From positions 1 to 52,691 of the forward strand of contig JAFXAN010000092.1 of the NCBI GenBank assembly GCA_017517035.1: a DNA stretch of 52,691 nt, read 5' to 3'. The translations under genes and the position numbers were made by a program. Below are positions 19,091 to 28,071 of the stretch, piece after piece (position 1 is the first letter of the stretch; the number at the start of each line of letters is the position of its first letter). Below the pieces are notes generated by a model that was not told the DNA's origin, did no database searches, and was given only the letters and a program-made list of their open reading frames with translations. The stretch is from Clostridia bacterium (lineage in GTDB: Bacteria > Bacillota > Clostridia > Oscillospirales > CAG-272).

Positions 19091-19118
19091 AATTGGGGCG
19101 CATTTTTGCGCCCCAAAT
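19091..19118 (+). terminator. GC-rich hairpin after the isomerase gene
   Basis: TTGGGGCGCA (19093-19102) pairs with TGCGCCCCAA (19107-19116) around TTTT. There is no T run behind it, so it may act as a partial terminator or a 3'-end stabiliser ahead of the HD gene. Confidence 0.55.
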
Positions 19119-19137
19119 TCATAATTTAGGTGAAAAA

Positions 19138-19737
19138 ATGGATAAAGAGATATTAAAAGAAAAATTTATAGAGATTTACAAATCGAAGATAACGAGAGAA
19201 GGCTCGGAAAAGCTTCTTGACTATCTGACATCGCCCGCCTGCGATTTCTTTGATGCTCCTGCAAGTACCCGTTATCACGGCTCGTATCCGGGAGGACTTC
19301 TTGAGCATTCGCTGAATGTTTACGAATGCCTGTGCGATTATATGTCAAGACCTCGTGTGAGGGAAAAATACGGCATGAATTACAGCGAGGAGAGCATTGC
19401 AATTGCGGCACTCCTCCATGATGTCTGCAAAACGAATTTTTATAAGCTTGGAACAAGAAATGTGAAGGAAGACGGTGTTTGGAAGACCGTGCCCTCATAT
19501 TCTATCGAGGACAAGCTTCCTTACGGACACGGCGAAAAGTCGGTCTATATCATTTCGGGATATATGCGTCTGACCCGTGACGAAGCCTTTGCGATACGCT
19601 ATCATATGGGCTTTGCAGGTGCATCACCCGAGGAGCGAGGCAATGTTGGAAACGCCTTTGAAATGTTCCCGCTGGCATTTGCCCTATCAACTGCAGATAT
19701 GGAAGCAACATACTTCATCGAAGGAAAAGAAGAATAA
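19138..19737 (+). CDS. HD-domain hydrolase
   Basis: A 199-residue cytoplasmic protein with an HD metal-dependent phosphohydrolase domain: EHSLN (His57), LLHDVCK (His94-Asp95) and a later H/D-rich helix (STADMEATYF). It resembles stand-alone HD proteins related to the catalytic half of the YhaM exoribonuclease, but lacks a nucleic-acid binding domain. Phosphatase or nuclease activity is possible. The ATG at 19138 follows TTAGGTGA; an in-frame TTG at 19093 would lie inside the hairpin and is rejected. It ends 19 bp before the PHP gene. Confidence 0.75.
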   Translation: MDKEILKEKFIEIYKSKITREGSEKLLDYLTSPACDFFDAPASTRYHGSYPGGLLEHSLNVYECLCDYMSRPRVREKYGMNYSEESIAIAALLHDVCKTNFYKLGTRNVKEDGVWKTVPSYSIEDKLPYGHGEKSVYIISGYMRLTRDEAFAIRYHMGFAGASPEERGNVGNAFEMFPLAFALSTADMEATYFIEGKEE

Positions 19738-19756
19738 GACTAAAGGAAGGATAAAA

Positions 19757-20764
19757 ATGTACCTGATATCACCGAAAAAAAAGCAATACAAGGCAAATCT
19801 TCATTGCCACAGCACCTTCTCTGACGGAAATAAAACACCCGAGCAGTTGAAGGAAATGTATAAGAGACACGGTTATTCGATTCTTTGTATTTCAGACCAT
19901 GAATACCCGAAAAAGCACACAGACCTTGCCGATGATGATTTTATCCTCATCACAGGCTATGAAAGCTATATCAGACCCACTCACAAATATGATGCATATA
20001 ACAGCGAGATACATATAAACTTCCTGTCAAGAGATCCCGACAACACAGCAATCGTTTGCTATGACGAAAGATATATCAAATATGCTCCAAGAGAAATATT
20101 TGAAAAATTCGATCGAGTGGGCGAGGAAAACGCAAGAGTATATTCGCCAGAATATATCAACTATATGTTAAAGGTGGCAAAGGAAAACGGAATGATCGCA
20201 ACCTATAACCATGCTTATTGGTCAATGGAGGACGAATCGACAATTCTTGCCTATGACGGATTTTGCAGTATGGAAATGTGCAATTATTCAAGCTATAATG
20301 GAAACCGTCTCGATTATAATGCTGCGATATATGACAAAATGCTCTGTGCGGGCAAGCGTATAGCCTGCCACAGTGCTGATGATAACCATAACAAAGCAGA
20401 GGATGGAAGCCCTGCATGCGATTCATTTGGCGGATTTGCCATGATAATGCCCGAATCCTTTGAATATGGGACGATTATTGATGCTATTGAAAAAGGCGAA
20501 ATGTATTCCTCAATGGGCCCGATAATAAAAGAGGTCTCAATCGAAGGAAACAAGGTTCATATCGAGTGTTCTCCCGTTAAGCATATTGCTGCTTTCACGG
20601 GAAGCAAAACACCCAAGCGCACCCGTGCTCCTTTTGACGGCTTTATTACAAGTGCAGATTTCGAGCTTGACGACCGAGCAAAATTCCTTCGTGTTTCGAT
20701 TACCGATGAGGCAGGAAGACACGCAGACACAAGAGGCTTTATGCGCGATGAGCTTGATTTTTGA
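19757..20764 (+). CDS. PHP-domain metal-dependent phosphoesterase
   Basis: A 335-residue protein with the polymerase-and-histidinol-phosphatase (PHP) domain: NLHCHSTFSDG (His16, His18), CISDHEYP, and HSADDNHN near the end. It should bind a metal cluster and hydrolyse a phosphoester; the substrate is unknown. The C-terminal 90 residues form a beta-rich extension common in this PHP subgroup. Start: ATG at 19757 after GGAAGG; an in-frame start at 19577 would overlap the HD gene by 160 bp. Its stop lies 13 bases before repeat element C. Confidence 0.8.
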   Translation: MYLISPKKKQYKANLHCHSTFSDGNKTPEQLKEMYKRHGYSILCISDHEYPKKHTDLADDDFILITGYESYIRPTHKYDAYNSEIHINFLSRDPDNTAIVCYDERYIKYAPREIFEKFDRVGEENARVYSPEYINYMLKVAKENGMIATYNHAYWSMEDESTILAYDGFCSMEMCNYSSYNGNRLDYNAAIYDKMLCAGKRIACHSADDNHNKAEDGSPACDSFGGFAMIMPESFEYGTIIDAIEKGEMYSSMGPIIKEVSIEGNKVHIECSPVKHIAAFTGSKTPKRTRAPFDGFITSADFELDDRAKFLRVSITDEAGRHADTRGFMRDELDF

Positions 20765-20776
20765 TTGGATTTTTTC

Positions 20777-21124
20777 AAACAGTAATTTGTCGAACAGTCG
20801 GAGACGGTGAAATTATACCCCAATGCTATCGCATTGCCCTATGGGTTCGACTCCACTGCGTTCCGCTCAGGGTGACTGCTGTGGGATTATCATCCTTTAG
20901 CGCTCGTAGATTCTTCGCTACGCTCAGAATGACTCGAGAGTAAATTGATGCTAAGTTTTTCTACATGTAATTTCCGTAAAATTTCCGTAGGAACACAGAT
21001 AAACAGCAATAAAAAATACCTTTTTCGAAGTTTTGATCGACCTATTTTAAAAGGTCGCGCGAGCCGACGGCGGCGTCGGTCGCCTCCGCAGAGGCGAAAC
21101 TCCCTCACCGACAAATTCCTGTTT
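20777..21124 (+). mobile_element. MITE-like element, copy C (348 bp)
   Basis: The ends are AAACAGTAATTTGTCG (20777-20792, AAC-type) and CGACAAATTCCTGTTT (21109-21124, GGTG-type, one mismatch). The interior is modular: two segments of the CTACGCTCAGAATGAC kind (about 20855-20935), an A/T-rich middle with a degenerate internal end-like sequence near 20998, and a GC-rich palindromic stretch (21050-21100). No gene is seen. It fills nearly all of the 440-bp gap between the PHP and amidohydrolase genes. Confidence 0.75.
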
Positions 21125-21144
21125 ATCGTAAAAAGAACCGACAA

Positions 21145-21169
21145 AAACGGCAGAGAAACTCTGCCGTTT
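21145..21169. terminator. Terminator of the amidohydrolase gene
   Basis: An 11-bp perfect stem (21145-21155 with 21159-21169) around AAA. T runs follow on both strands, so it can stop transcription from either side. Confidence 0.85.
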
Positions 21170-21203
21170 TTTCTGCGTTGATAGTTTACCGCAGTCTGTT
21201 GAT

Positions 21204-22355
21204 TTATGCTTTTGAGTGAATGATCTTTCCGTCGATAACGGTGATATAAGCTTCGGCATCAACATCCATAAGTGGGTCTGCCGTCCAGATAACAACATCG
21301 CCGTCCTTGCCGACCTCAAGGCTTCCGACTCTGTCACCGATGCCCGTGTGCTTTGCGGGATTGATCGTGATGGCTCTCCAAGCTTCTTCATAGTCAAGTC
21401 CCGATTTTACCGCAAGACCTGCACAAAGGGGAAGATACATAAGGGGAATTACGGGAGCGTCTGTAATGATGCTTATGGGAACACCTGCTCTGTGAAGATC
21501 TGCGGGAGTTGAGAAGCTCTTATTCTTAAGCTCGATCTTGCTCTTGTTCCCGAAGGAAGGGCCGACAAATGCAGGGAAGCCCTCTTTTGCAAGCTCATCA
21601 GCAATGAGGGAGCCGTCGGTGCAGTGGTCAAGTGTGAGCTTAACACCAAATTCCTTTGCAATTCGGATTGATGTAAAAATATCATCAGCTCTGTGAGCAT
21701 GAGCCTTCAGCGGGATCTCACCTCGCATAACGGGGATCATAGCCTCAAGCTTCATATCGAAATTAGGCTCTTTTCCTGCCTCTTTTGCCTCAAGATAATT
21801 TCTTGATTTGAAAAGAAGCTCACGGAGAAGTGCAGCAGTTCCCATTCTCGTTATGGGAGTTTTTTTGCCGTTCTGACCGTAAACGCCCTTGGGATTTTCA
21901 CCGAAAGCGCATTTCATTGCAATGGGATCCTTGATGATCATATTGTCAACTCTTTTGCCTGTAAGCTTGATGGATGTAAATGTTCCGCCAACAACATTAG
22001 CACTGCCGGGACCTGTGCAGGCGGATGTTACTCCGTGTGATGTAGCCTCCTCGTATGGCTCGTCGATAGGATTGATACTGTCAATGGCGCGCATATGAGG
22101 TGTGATGGGATCACTTGCTTCGTTATAATCGTGGCCCTCCCAGCGCATAGCCGAGTTGTCAAGACCGATATGGCAATGGGCTTCAACGCATCCGGGGGTT
22201 ACGAGCTTGCCGAGAGCGTCGATAACTTCTGCTCCCTCGCACTCGATATCTTTTCCTACCTTTGCGATCTTTCCGTCATCTCCGATGAGAACAGAGCCAC
22301 CGATAATGTCCTCGCCTGCCATGGTTTTTACATGACCGTTTTTAATCAATAACAT
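21204..22355 (-). CDS. Amidohydrolase
   Basis: A 383-residue amidohydrolase-superfamily enzyme. It has an N-terminal beta-sandwich (LLIKNGHVKTM...VIDALGKLVTPG), the metal HxH in EAHCHIG, later HAHRADD and LDHCTDG, the Asp in ITDAPV, and a C-terminal GDVVIWTADPL. It belongs to the group related to imidazolonepropionase and uncharacterised cyclic amidohydrolases. Hydrolysis of a C-N bond in a ring or amide is likely; the substrate is unknown. It has its own promoter overlapping the end of the upstream gene and a ribosome site CGGAGGA. Confidence 0.82.
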   Translation of the reverse strand: MLLIKNGHVKTMAGEDIIGGSVLIGDDGKIAKVGKDIECEGAEVIDALGKLVTPGCVEAHCHIGLDNSAMRWEGHDYNEASDPITPHMRAIDSINPIDEPYEEATSHGVTSACTGPGSANVVGGTFTSIKLTGKRVDNMIIKDPIAMKCAFGENPKGVYGQNGKKTPITRMGTAALLRELLFKSRNYLEAKEAGKEPNFDMKLEAMIPVMRGEIPLKAHAHRADDIFTSIRIAKEFGVKLTLDHCTDGSLIADELAKEGFPAFVGPSFGNKSKIELKNKSFSTPADLHRAGVPISIITDAPVIPLMYLPLCAGLAVKSGLDYEEAWRAITINPAKHTGIGDRVGSLEVGKDGDVVIWTADPLMDVDAEAYITVIDGKIIHSKA

Positions 22356-22384
22356 AAAAAATCCTCCGTAGTTTTAATACCTAT

Positions 22385-22413
22385 ATTCTACCACATCAGA
22401 TGGGATTTTTCAA
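22385..22413 (-). promoter_or_regulatory. Promoter of the amidohydrolase gene
   Basis: On the minus strand TTGAAA (22408-22413), 17-bp spacer, TAGAAT (22385-22390). The -35 box overlaps the stop codon of the upstream isomerase gene. Confidence 0.6.
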
Positions 22414-23168
22414 GTCCCCGATAAGATTTCTTTTGCCATTTTGAGGCTCTCTTCGCTATTGAGAGTTGGCTTATATTCAAGACCGCAAAAGCCCTTGTAG
22501 CCTGCCTTATCTATTGCATCAAAAATATAGTTATAGTTGCTCTCGCCAAGCCAAGGCTCGATTCTGCCGGGATGGCCTGCGGCATGAAGATGAGCGATGC
22601 AGTCGAGATTTTGCGTAACACTCGGAATGATGTTTCCTTCCATCACTTGCTGATGGTAAATGTCGTAAATAACCTTAATATATGGGCTGTCAACCTCCTT
22701 GATAATATCAAAAGCCTCTTTTGAGGATGTGAGATAATATCCGGGATGGTTAACATAGGTGTTAAGAGGCTCAATCATAACGGTAATTCCGTATTCTTCG
22801 GTTATCGGCTTTGCAAGCTTCAGAGTTTCAACAATGGCAGCATGCTGAAATTCTCTTTCAGCGCCCGTGTCATTTCCAACCTGAGTTATAAGCTTGCTCA
22901 CACCGAGCTTTTTTGCCGCCTCACAGCTATCTCTTAATCCTTCAAGCCAAAGCTCTCTATATTGGGAATCTGTCATTCTGAATTCGGTGGTGCACATACT
23001 GATGAGGTGAACTCCGCTTTCTTCACAAGCATTCTTGACCTTTTTAAGATCGAGCTTTTGCCAATTATAGGTTTCCGCGGTGTCAAATCCAAGTGCGCCT
23101 ATCTTTTTTATCGCCTCGCAAAAATCCATTCCGCCGAAAAAGCAGGGAACTGCAACACAAAGCTTCAT
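22410..23168 (-). CDS. Hydroxypyruvate-isomerase-like / sugar epimerase TIM barrel
   Basis: A 252-residue TIM-barrel protein close to hydroxypyruvate isomerase and ketose 3-epimerases. The catalytic glutamates are in IEPLNTYVNHPG and GLEYKP, with metal ligands in YDIYHQQ and HLHAAGHPGR. It interconverts small hydroxy-keto compounds or ketoses in the cytoplasm. The start is the ATG at 23168, which has GGAGGAG upstream; the TTG at 23183 is part of that site. It is divergent from an AraC-type regulator and probably controlled by it. Confidence 0.82.
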   Translation of the reverse strand: MKLCVAVPCFFGGMDFCEAIKKIGALGFDTAETYNWQKLDLKKVKNACEESGVHLISMCTTEFRMTDSQYRELWLEGLRDSCEAAKKLGVSKLITQVGNDTGAEREFQHAAIVETLKLAKPITEEYGITVMIEPLNTYVNHPGYYLTSSKEAFDIIKEVDSPYIKVIYDIYHQQVMEGNIIPSVTQNLDCIAHLHAAGHPGRIEPWLGESNYNYIFDAIDKAGYKGFCGLEYKPTLNSEESLKMAKEILSGT

Positions 23169-23221
23169 AATTATCTCCTCCAAGTATTGAATTTTTAAGA
23201 ATTTGTGATATACTATATATA

Positions 23222-23250
23222 ATGATATTGAAAATTAAACCATTTGTCAA
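23222..23250 (-). promoter_or_regulatory. Promoter of the hydroxypyruvate-isomerase-like gene
   Basis: On the minus strand TTGACA (23245-23250), 17-bp spacer, TATCAT (23222-23227), in the 129-bp gap to the divergent regulator. Confidence 0.7.
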
Positions 23251-23297
23251 TACTAAAATGTTGAAAAATATATAATTATCTTGCGGAGGAATAAGGG

Positions 23298-24062
23298 GTG
23301 TTTTTTGAAATAGATAAAAATGCACTTGAGGTCTTGCCCATTGCGTTGCATACCGTTGGAGAGACTTTAAAGGAGGATAAAATATCAAGACCCGGAGGTC
23401 TCGGATTCCATGAAATAATCTGGATAAGGCGTGGCGAGGGAATATTCAATGTTGAGGGGGAGAGCTTTGTTTTGTCCGAAGGGCAGGGCGTATTTATGCG
23501 AGGAGATGTTGGGCATGAATACCACGGGGATGGTTTTACAACCGGTTGGTGTACTTTTTCGTTCCCCGATGAGGCACTTGATTATCTCGGTGTGCCGAGA
23601 GTTATGCGGTTTGATGTTCCGTCATTTCTTGATGCGGAAACGGATGCGCTGCATGATTTTGCATTCGGTGACAGTACGATCCTCACCCGTTCCTCTGCCG
23701 TGTATTCATATATAGTTGATTTTTTCTCGGCAGTGCTTGGTGAAAAGGAAAGCCTTTCGGTGAAAATTTCACATATTCTTGATAGTAGATACGGAGAACC
23801 GCTCACTCTTGATATAATTGCTTCAGAGCTTGGTATTGATAAATTTTCTCTCTGCAGAGCCTTCATGCGTGAGAAGGGAACGAGCATTATGGAGGAGCTT
23901 AAACGAATAAGGATAGCCAAAGCAAAGCGTTTTTTGAGATTCAGCTCGGAGAGCATAGAAAACATAGGGAAAATGTGCGGATTTGAAAGTGCAAGCTATT
24001 TTGCAAAACGCTTCAAAGAGATTTCGGGAATATCTCCAACAGAATACAGGAGAAATATATAA
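23298..24062 (+). CDS. AraC-family transcriptional regulator
   Basis: A 254-residue protein with a cupin-type N-terminal sensor (about 10-140) and C-terminal AraC helix-turn-helix pair (GIDKFSLCRAFMREKGTS; FESASYFAKRFKEISGISP). The start is GTG at 23298, seven bases after GGAGGA, and no better ATG is available. It is divergent from the hydroxypyruvate-isomerase-like gene, its probable target. The ligand is unknown. Confidence 0.82.
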   Translation: MFFEIDKNALEVLPIALHTVGETLKEDKISRPGGLGFHEIIWIRRGEGIFNVEGESFVLSEGQGVFMRGDVGHEYHGDGFTTGWCTFSFPDEALDYLGVPRVMRFDVPSFLDAETDALHDFAFGDSTILTRSSAVYSYIVDFFSAVLGEKESLSVKISHILDSRYGEPLTLDIIASELGIDKFSLCRAFMREKGTSIMEELKRIRIAKAKRFLRFSSESIENIGKMCGFESASYFAKRFKEISGISPTEYRRNI

Positions 24063-24069
24063 TAAAAAT

Positions 24070-24106
24070 AGCGGAGGCTGATGTGATTTAAAACATCGCC
24101 TCCGCT
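24070..24106. terminator. Bidirectional hairpin between AraC regulator and SGNH gene
   Basis: AGCGGAGGC (24070-24078) with GATGT (24080-24084) pairs with ACATC (24093-24097) and GCCTCCGCT (24098-24106), with one bulged base. It lies between convergent genes. Confidence 0.75.
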
Positions 24107-24112
24107 TGGTTA

Positions 24113-24745
24113 TTATTTGTTTAAAAAGTCTGTAAGCTGCTCTGCGATCTGCTTCATTCCAAGCTCTGTTGGATGACCGTTTTCTTTGTCGATGTCCTTA
24201 AGACACAAATATCCGATCTCATTTTTTTCGCAGATTTCGATAACTCCCGCTGTGATCTCGGGCTTCAGACCTGTGTTTAAAATGACGGTGATATTCTTGA
24301 CAGCATTTTTTGCTTTTTCAATAAGATAGCAAAATGCCGGTAAAATGCATTTCAGATCTTCCTTAGTCAAATTTTCATATTTGTTTTCACCGATGGGGGC
24401 ATTGATCCATGAATCATTTGTTCCGCCGAATATCAGCATCGTATCAACATTGTTTTTTGCGAAAAAGTCCTCGGAAATATACTTGTCGATTCTGCTTACA
24501 AATGATGAAGAAATCGGAAAGTTTTCTCTCACCGTGTTGCAGACGGTCGATCCCGAAAAGCTGTCATTAAATACAATATTAAGACTATTTTCCTTTTCAA
24601 AAATCTTCCACCATGTTTTTGTGACGCTTGTGACAAAGGGCTTGTCTGCTCTGTCCTCACTGTAATAGCAGCTATATCCCTCGGGAATATATCCCCTATA
24701 TGTAGAATAGCTGTCACCCATAATAAAAATGTTTTTCATTTTCAT
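24113..24745 (-). CDS. SGNH/GDSL-type hydrolase
   Basis: A 210-residue SGNH-fold esterase-like protein. Block I (IMGDSYSTYRG), block III (FGGTNDSW) and the C-terminal catalytic block (NGHPTELGMKQIA) are present. There is no signal peptide, so it is cytoplasmic. Such proteins often remove acetyl groups from carbohydrates. It follows the CPBP gene by ten bases and is probably cotranscribed. It is only distantly similar to the other SGNH protein at 47186. Confidence 0.8.
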   Translation of the reverse strand: MKMKNIFIMGDSYSTYRGYIPEGYSCYYSEDRADKPFVTSVTKTWWKIFEKENSLNIVFNDSFSGSTVCNTVRENFPISSSFVSRIDKYISEDFFAKNNVDTMLIFGGTNDSWINAPIGENKYENLTKEDLKCILPAFCYLIEKAKNAVKNITVILNTGLKPEITAGVIEICEKNEIGYLCLKDIDKENGHPTELGMKQIAEQLTDFLNK

Positions 24746-24755
24746 TTTTTACTCC

Positions 24756-25430
24756 TTAAATGATGCCGAAAAGTATAAAGCCAACTGTATTGATGGCAAA
24801 ATTTGCGAACATATGCACAAACCATGATGGGTAAATGCAATCAAGCTTATCATTGAGAAAGCTGAAGATCAAGCCACCGAGGATAAGTCCGAAGAGAAGC
24901 AGGGCAAGTGCTCCGAGATCGAACATACCGATGAGCATTCCCACATGATAAAGTGCAAAAACCGATGAGCTGAAAATATAAGCAGCTTTTTTTGAGCTGT
25001 ATTTTTTCAGCGTCATGAATCCGTATCCTCTGAAAAAGAATTCTTCGAGAAATGAATTCATAAGAGAGATATAGAGCGAGACGATAAGGAAATTTCCTGC
25101 ATTTATTCCCATGCTGTCACCGAGTGAGGTGGTTACATTTGAATAGTCTATGATGTTTCTTGTGACAAAATAACCACCGATTATAACAGAATAAACACCG
25201 ATTCCCAGAAGCAGAGAAACAAATAATCCCTTTTTTCTGAAAACGAAAAGCTTTTTGAAATCCCCGAAATCTCCTTTGTTTTTAAAGAAGAAAAGTAAGG
25301 GAAGTGCAAGAAAGAAAAGTATCTTTATCGGTATTTTTACAAAATAATTCGGATGGATTACCGCATCTATTAAGCATATGGCAATTGCAAAAATCAGAAC
25401 GGTCAGTATTATGTATAATTTCTTTTTCAT
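24756..25430 (-). CDS. CPBP-family intramembrane protease
   Basis: A 224-residue membrane protein with about seven hydrophobic segments and the CPBP (CAAX protease / Abi) motifs EExxxR (Glu129, Glu130, Arg134), a histidine in FALYHVG (His162), and HxxxN (His206, Asn210). It is a glutamic intramembrane protease of unknown substrate. In Gram-positives relatives process peptides or provide immunity to their own bacteriocins, but no peptide gene is seen nearby. Confidence 0.85.
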   Translation of the reverse strand: MKKKLYIILTVLIFAIAICLIDAVIHPNYFVKIPIKILFFLALPLLFFFKNKGDFGDFKKLFVFRKKGLFVSLLLGIGVYSVIIGGYFVTRNIIDYSNVTTSLGDSMGINAGNFLIVSLYISLMNSFLEEFFFRGYGFMTLKKYSSKKAAYIFSSSVFALYHVGMLIGMFDLGALALLLFGLILGGLIFSFLNDKLDCIYPSWFVHMFANFAINTVGFILFGII

Positions 25431-25551
25431 AAATAGTCCTTAATAAAATGATGATCAATTTCTGCTCAGTCTCAAAACACTCGCCACAGTTGTCCCTTCA
25501 GGGAGGGAGTCTACCAAAGAACCTCGACGTTTTGGAAATATTTTCATAACA

Positions 25552-25842
25552 TCAAAATACTGTTGCTATCATTGTACCTGCAACAATCCAACTTATAATG
25601 GAAAGTATTGCACAAAGAATAAAAACACCTCGAGTTTTCTGCCTTTGAATAAACCCTATAACGGATAGAATAATTGCAATAGGATTGAACATCCAAAAAT
25701 ACACAAGCGAATTGCCAAATTGGAAAATACTGTTTGATTCATAAAAAGCACCGTATAAAATACATCCGGAAGATACGAAGCAAAGGCAGCAGTACAATAT
25801 GGTGACAGCGGCAGTTATAAATAGCAGTTTGTTATTTTTCAT
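25552..25842 (-). CDS. Small membrane protein of unknown function
   Basis: A 96-residue protein with three likely membrane segments (about 6-30, 46-65 and 72-92). No family is recognised. It overlaps the end of rlmD by 11 bp, and GAGGT lies eight bases before its ATG, so it is translated as the last gene of the trmK operon. The 121-bp gap behind it holds no gene. Confidence 0.6.
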   Translation of the reverse strand: MKNNKLLFITAAVTILYCCLCFVSSGCILYGAFYESNSIFQFGNSLVYFWMFNPIAIILSVIGFIQRQKTRGVFILCAILSIISWIVAGTMIATVF

Positions 25843-27304
25843 CTTCGTTTACCTCATGGCAGACAATTTCCTCCCGCTTCAAATCCTTCGTCTGAACGGA
25901 TATATGAATATAATCGTCGGCCTTTTCCCTACTCAAACAAACAACGCTCTCGATGTGTCCTGTTGCGGGAAACATATCGACTGGTGTAACATCTCCGATG
26001 GTGTAACCCAATTCTCTGAAAAGAACGCAATCACGGGCGAGGGTATCGGGGTCGCAGGAGATATAGATGATTTTCGGAACATCAATCCTTGCAAGATAAT
26101 TTATTAGCTCCGGCGTGCTTCCTTTTCTCGGTGGGTCAATTATGACCGCATCAGGCTTCAGCTCTCCATGTGCCTTTGAAGCGTTCTCAAAAAGCTTCTC
26201 GGCAGAGGAAGCATCGCCGCAGTAGAATTCTGCATTTTCAATTTCGTTTATTCTTGCGTTTTCCTTTGCGCATTCTACGGCCTCTGGAACGATCTCGATT
26301 CCTATGATCTTTCCTACCTTATCCGCCATCGAAAGACCTATGGTTCCGATTCCGCAGTAGAGGTCAAGTACCGTCTCATTGCCCGAAAAATCTCCCAGAT
26401 CTGCTGCGGTTTTATAGAGAAGCTCTGCTGTATCGTGGTTCACCTGATAAAATGAGCCGGGAGAAATATTGAATTTCTTGCCGCAAAGCACGTCTGTTAT
26501 ATAAGACTTGCCGAAAAGTGTTATGTATTTTTCACCAAGCACCACATTTGTGTTTTTTGTGTTTATATTGAGCATGATGCTTTTTACCGACGGGATTTTT
26601 TCGGTAAGCGATGTGCAAAGCTCATCGGAATGAGGCATGGAATCACCGTTTATGACGATGCAGACCATTATCTCGTCTGTGCTTTTTCCGTATCTCAGGT
26701 AAAGATGTCGGAGAAGTCCGCTTCCGCTTTCCTCATTATAAACGCTTATTCCTTTTTTAGTTGCAAATTCGCAGAAAAATGAAAGTATCTCGCCAAAAAT
26801 CGCAGGCTGGAGAGCGCAATCAAGGCAGGGAATGATTTTGTGAGTTTTTGCGGCATAAAAGCCTGCGGTAACTCCGTTTTTTCCAATGCCTATAGGATAT
26901 TGAGCCTTGTTTCTGTAGCCCGATCTTTCGGGAAGATGAAGCACATCATTGACCTTTATATCCGAAAGCCCAACCTTAATAAAAGAATGCTCCACATAGC
27001 TTTTTTTCAGCTCCAGCTCGTGCTCTCTTTTTACATGGCGGTAAACGCATCCGCCACATGATAGAGGGGCATGGCAGAAAGAATTTTCTCTATAGGGAGA
27101 TGGCTCAAGGATTTCCTCAAGCTTTCCGACGCAAAAGCTTTTATTAACCTTTATTAGCTTTGCACGGACAAGCTCGCCTGTCACCGCACCGTTTATAAAT
27201 ATAACGCATCCGCCCTCGAGCTTTCCGACTCCGCTTCCCAGATTGTTTATCTCGTTTATTCGGACAGTGACGGTATCGTCTTTTTTCAGATTCTGATTTT
27301 TCAT
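25832..27304 (-). CDS. rlmD: 23S rRNA (uracil-5-)-methyltransferase RlmD family
   Basis: A 490-residue RNA m5U methyltransferase of the RumA/RlmD/TrmA group. It has an N-terminal TRAM domain (about 8-65), iron-sulfur cysteines (Cys77, Cys83, Cys86 and one in IIPCLDC), the SAM-binding LDLYCGIGTIGL and the catalytic Cys in YISCDPDTLARD. It methylates a uridine in 23S rRNA (U1939 or U747 in E. coli numbering; Firmicute RlmCD can do both). The start codon overlaps the stop of the preceding gene. Confidence 0.9.
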   Translation of the reverse strand: MKNQNLKKDDTVTVRINEINNLGSGVGKLEGGCVIFINGAVTGELVRAKLIKVNKSFCVGKLEEILEPSPYRENSFCHAPLSCGGCVYRHVKREHELELKKSYVEHSFIKVGLSDIKVNDVLHLPERSGYRNKAQYPIGIGKNGVTAGFYAAKTHKIIPCLDCALQPAIFGEILSFFCEFATKKGISVYNEESGSGLLRHLYLRYGKSTDEIMVCIVINGDSMPHSDELCTSLTEKIPSVKSIMLNINTKNTNVVLGEKYITLFGKSYITDVLCGKKFNISPGSFYQVNHDTAELLYKTAADLGDFSGNETVLDLYCGIGTIGLSMADKVGKIIGIEIVPEAVECAKENARINEIENAEFYCGDASSAEKLFENASKAHGELKPDAVIIDPPRKGSTPELINYLARIDVPKIIYISCDPDTLARDCVLFRELGYTIGDVTPVDMFPATGHIESVVCLSREKADDYIHISVQTKDLKREEIVCHEVNEDEK

Positions 27305-28071
27305 TATATGACCTTTATTTCATTAGAGTTGAATATTTCGGTTTTTATGCTGCTGTCGGCTTTCTTCACAAGATCCGAGAGAAATTCGCAGACCGGTGCT
27401 TCGGTGAAATAGTGACCTGCCTCGATGAGATTTATTCCCATCTCGGGGGCATCCACCATGATATTATAGCTGATCCTTCCGCTAATATAGGTATCAGCTC
27501 CGCTCATGATTGCCGCAGAGACAAAATCCTTGCCGTCACCGCCAAGCAGAGCAACTCTTTGAACCTTCTTTTGGCAGGAGGAAGCAAGAACAAAAGGAGC
27601 ACCGAGCGCATTTTTCACCATGGCACAGAAATCATCAAGCTCCGTTGGAGAATCAAGCGTTCCGATCCTTCCCATTTCCTCACCTGAGGGACCAAAGGGA
27701 ATGGCATTTTCAAGTCCAAGCTTTTTGCAAAGAACATCATTGACGCCGCCGCAGAGGGCATCAAGTCTCGTATGGAAGGACATTGCGGATATGTCATTTT
27801 TAATTAGTGTTATAGCCTTTTTTGCGCTTGCAACGGAAGGCTCAACAGCTCCGATCTTTTTGAATATCATCGGATGATGGGAAATGATGGCATCAAATCC
27901 CTCGCCTGCCGCTTTCTCTACAACCTTCTCGGTTATATCAAGGGCAATGAGAACCTTTTTTACCTCTTTTTCGGTGTCGCCCGAGCACATAAGTCCGTCA
28001 TTGTCCCAATCGCAGGAAAGGGAAGAGGGGATAGCGTCATTAAGATAATTATATAGCTCAATGGTTTTCAT
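27304..28071 (-). CDS. Nif3-like dinuclear metal-centre protein
   Basis: A 255-residue protein of the Nif3/YqfO family (NGG1p-interacting factor 3). The metal-binding ISHHPMIF and the C-terminal EAGHYFTE motif are visible. The biochemical role is unresolved; it is often annotated as GTP cyclohydrolase I type 2 homologue. It overlaps trmK by 14 bp; the trmK-Nif3 gene pair is conserved across Firmicutes. Confidence 0.92.
   Translation of the reverse strand: MKTIELYNYLNDAIPSSLSCDWDNDGLMCSGDTEKEVKKVLIALDITEKVVEKAAGEGFDAIISHHPMIFKKIGAVEPSVASAKKAITLIKNDISAMSFHTRLDALCGGVNDVLCKKLGLENAIPFGPSGEEMGRIGTLDSPTELDDFCAMVKNALGAPFVLASSCQKKVQRVALLGGDGKDFVSAAIMSGADTYISGRISYNIMVDAPEMGINLIEAGHYFTEAPVCEFLSDLVKKADSSIKTEIFNSNEIKVI

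Noticed and set aside
19093..19137. Upstream TTG start for the HD-domain gene
   Set aside because: It would begin inside the GC-rich hairpin after the isomerase gene and lacks a ribosome site; the ATG at 19138 has one.
24756..25430. CPBP protease as part of a bacteriocin locus
   Set aside because: No small double-glycine or leaderless peptide gene and no bacteriocin ABC transporter is seen around it.
25431..25551. Possible remnant of a repeat between the CPBP and small membrane protein genes
   Set aside because: A small stem (TCCCT/AGGGA) is visible, but no second copy in the window and no family end sequence, so it is not supported as an element.
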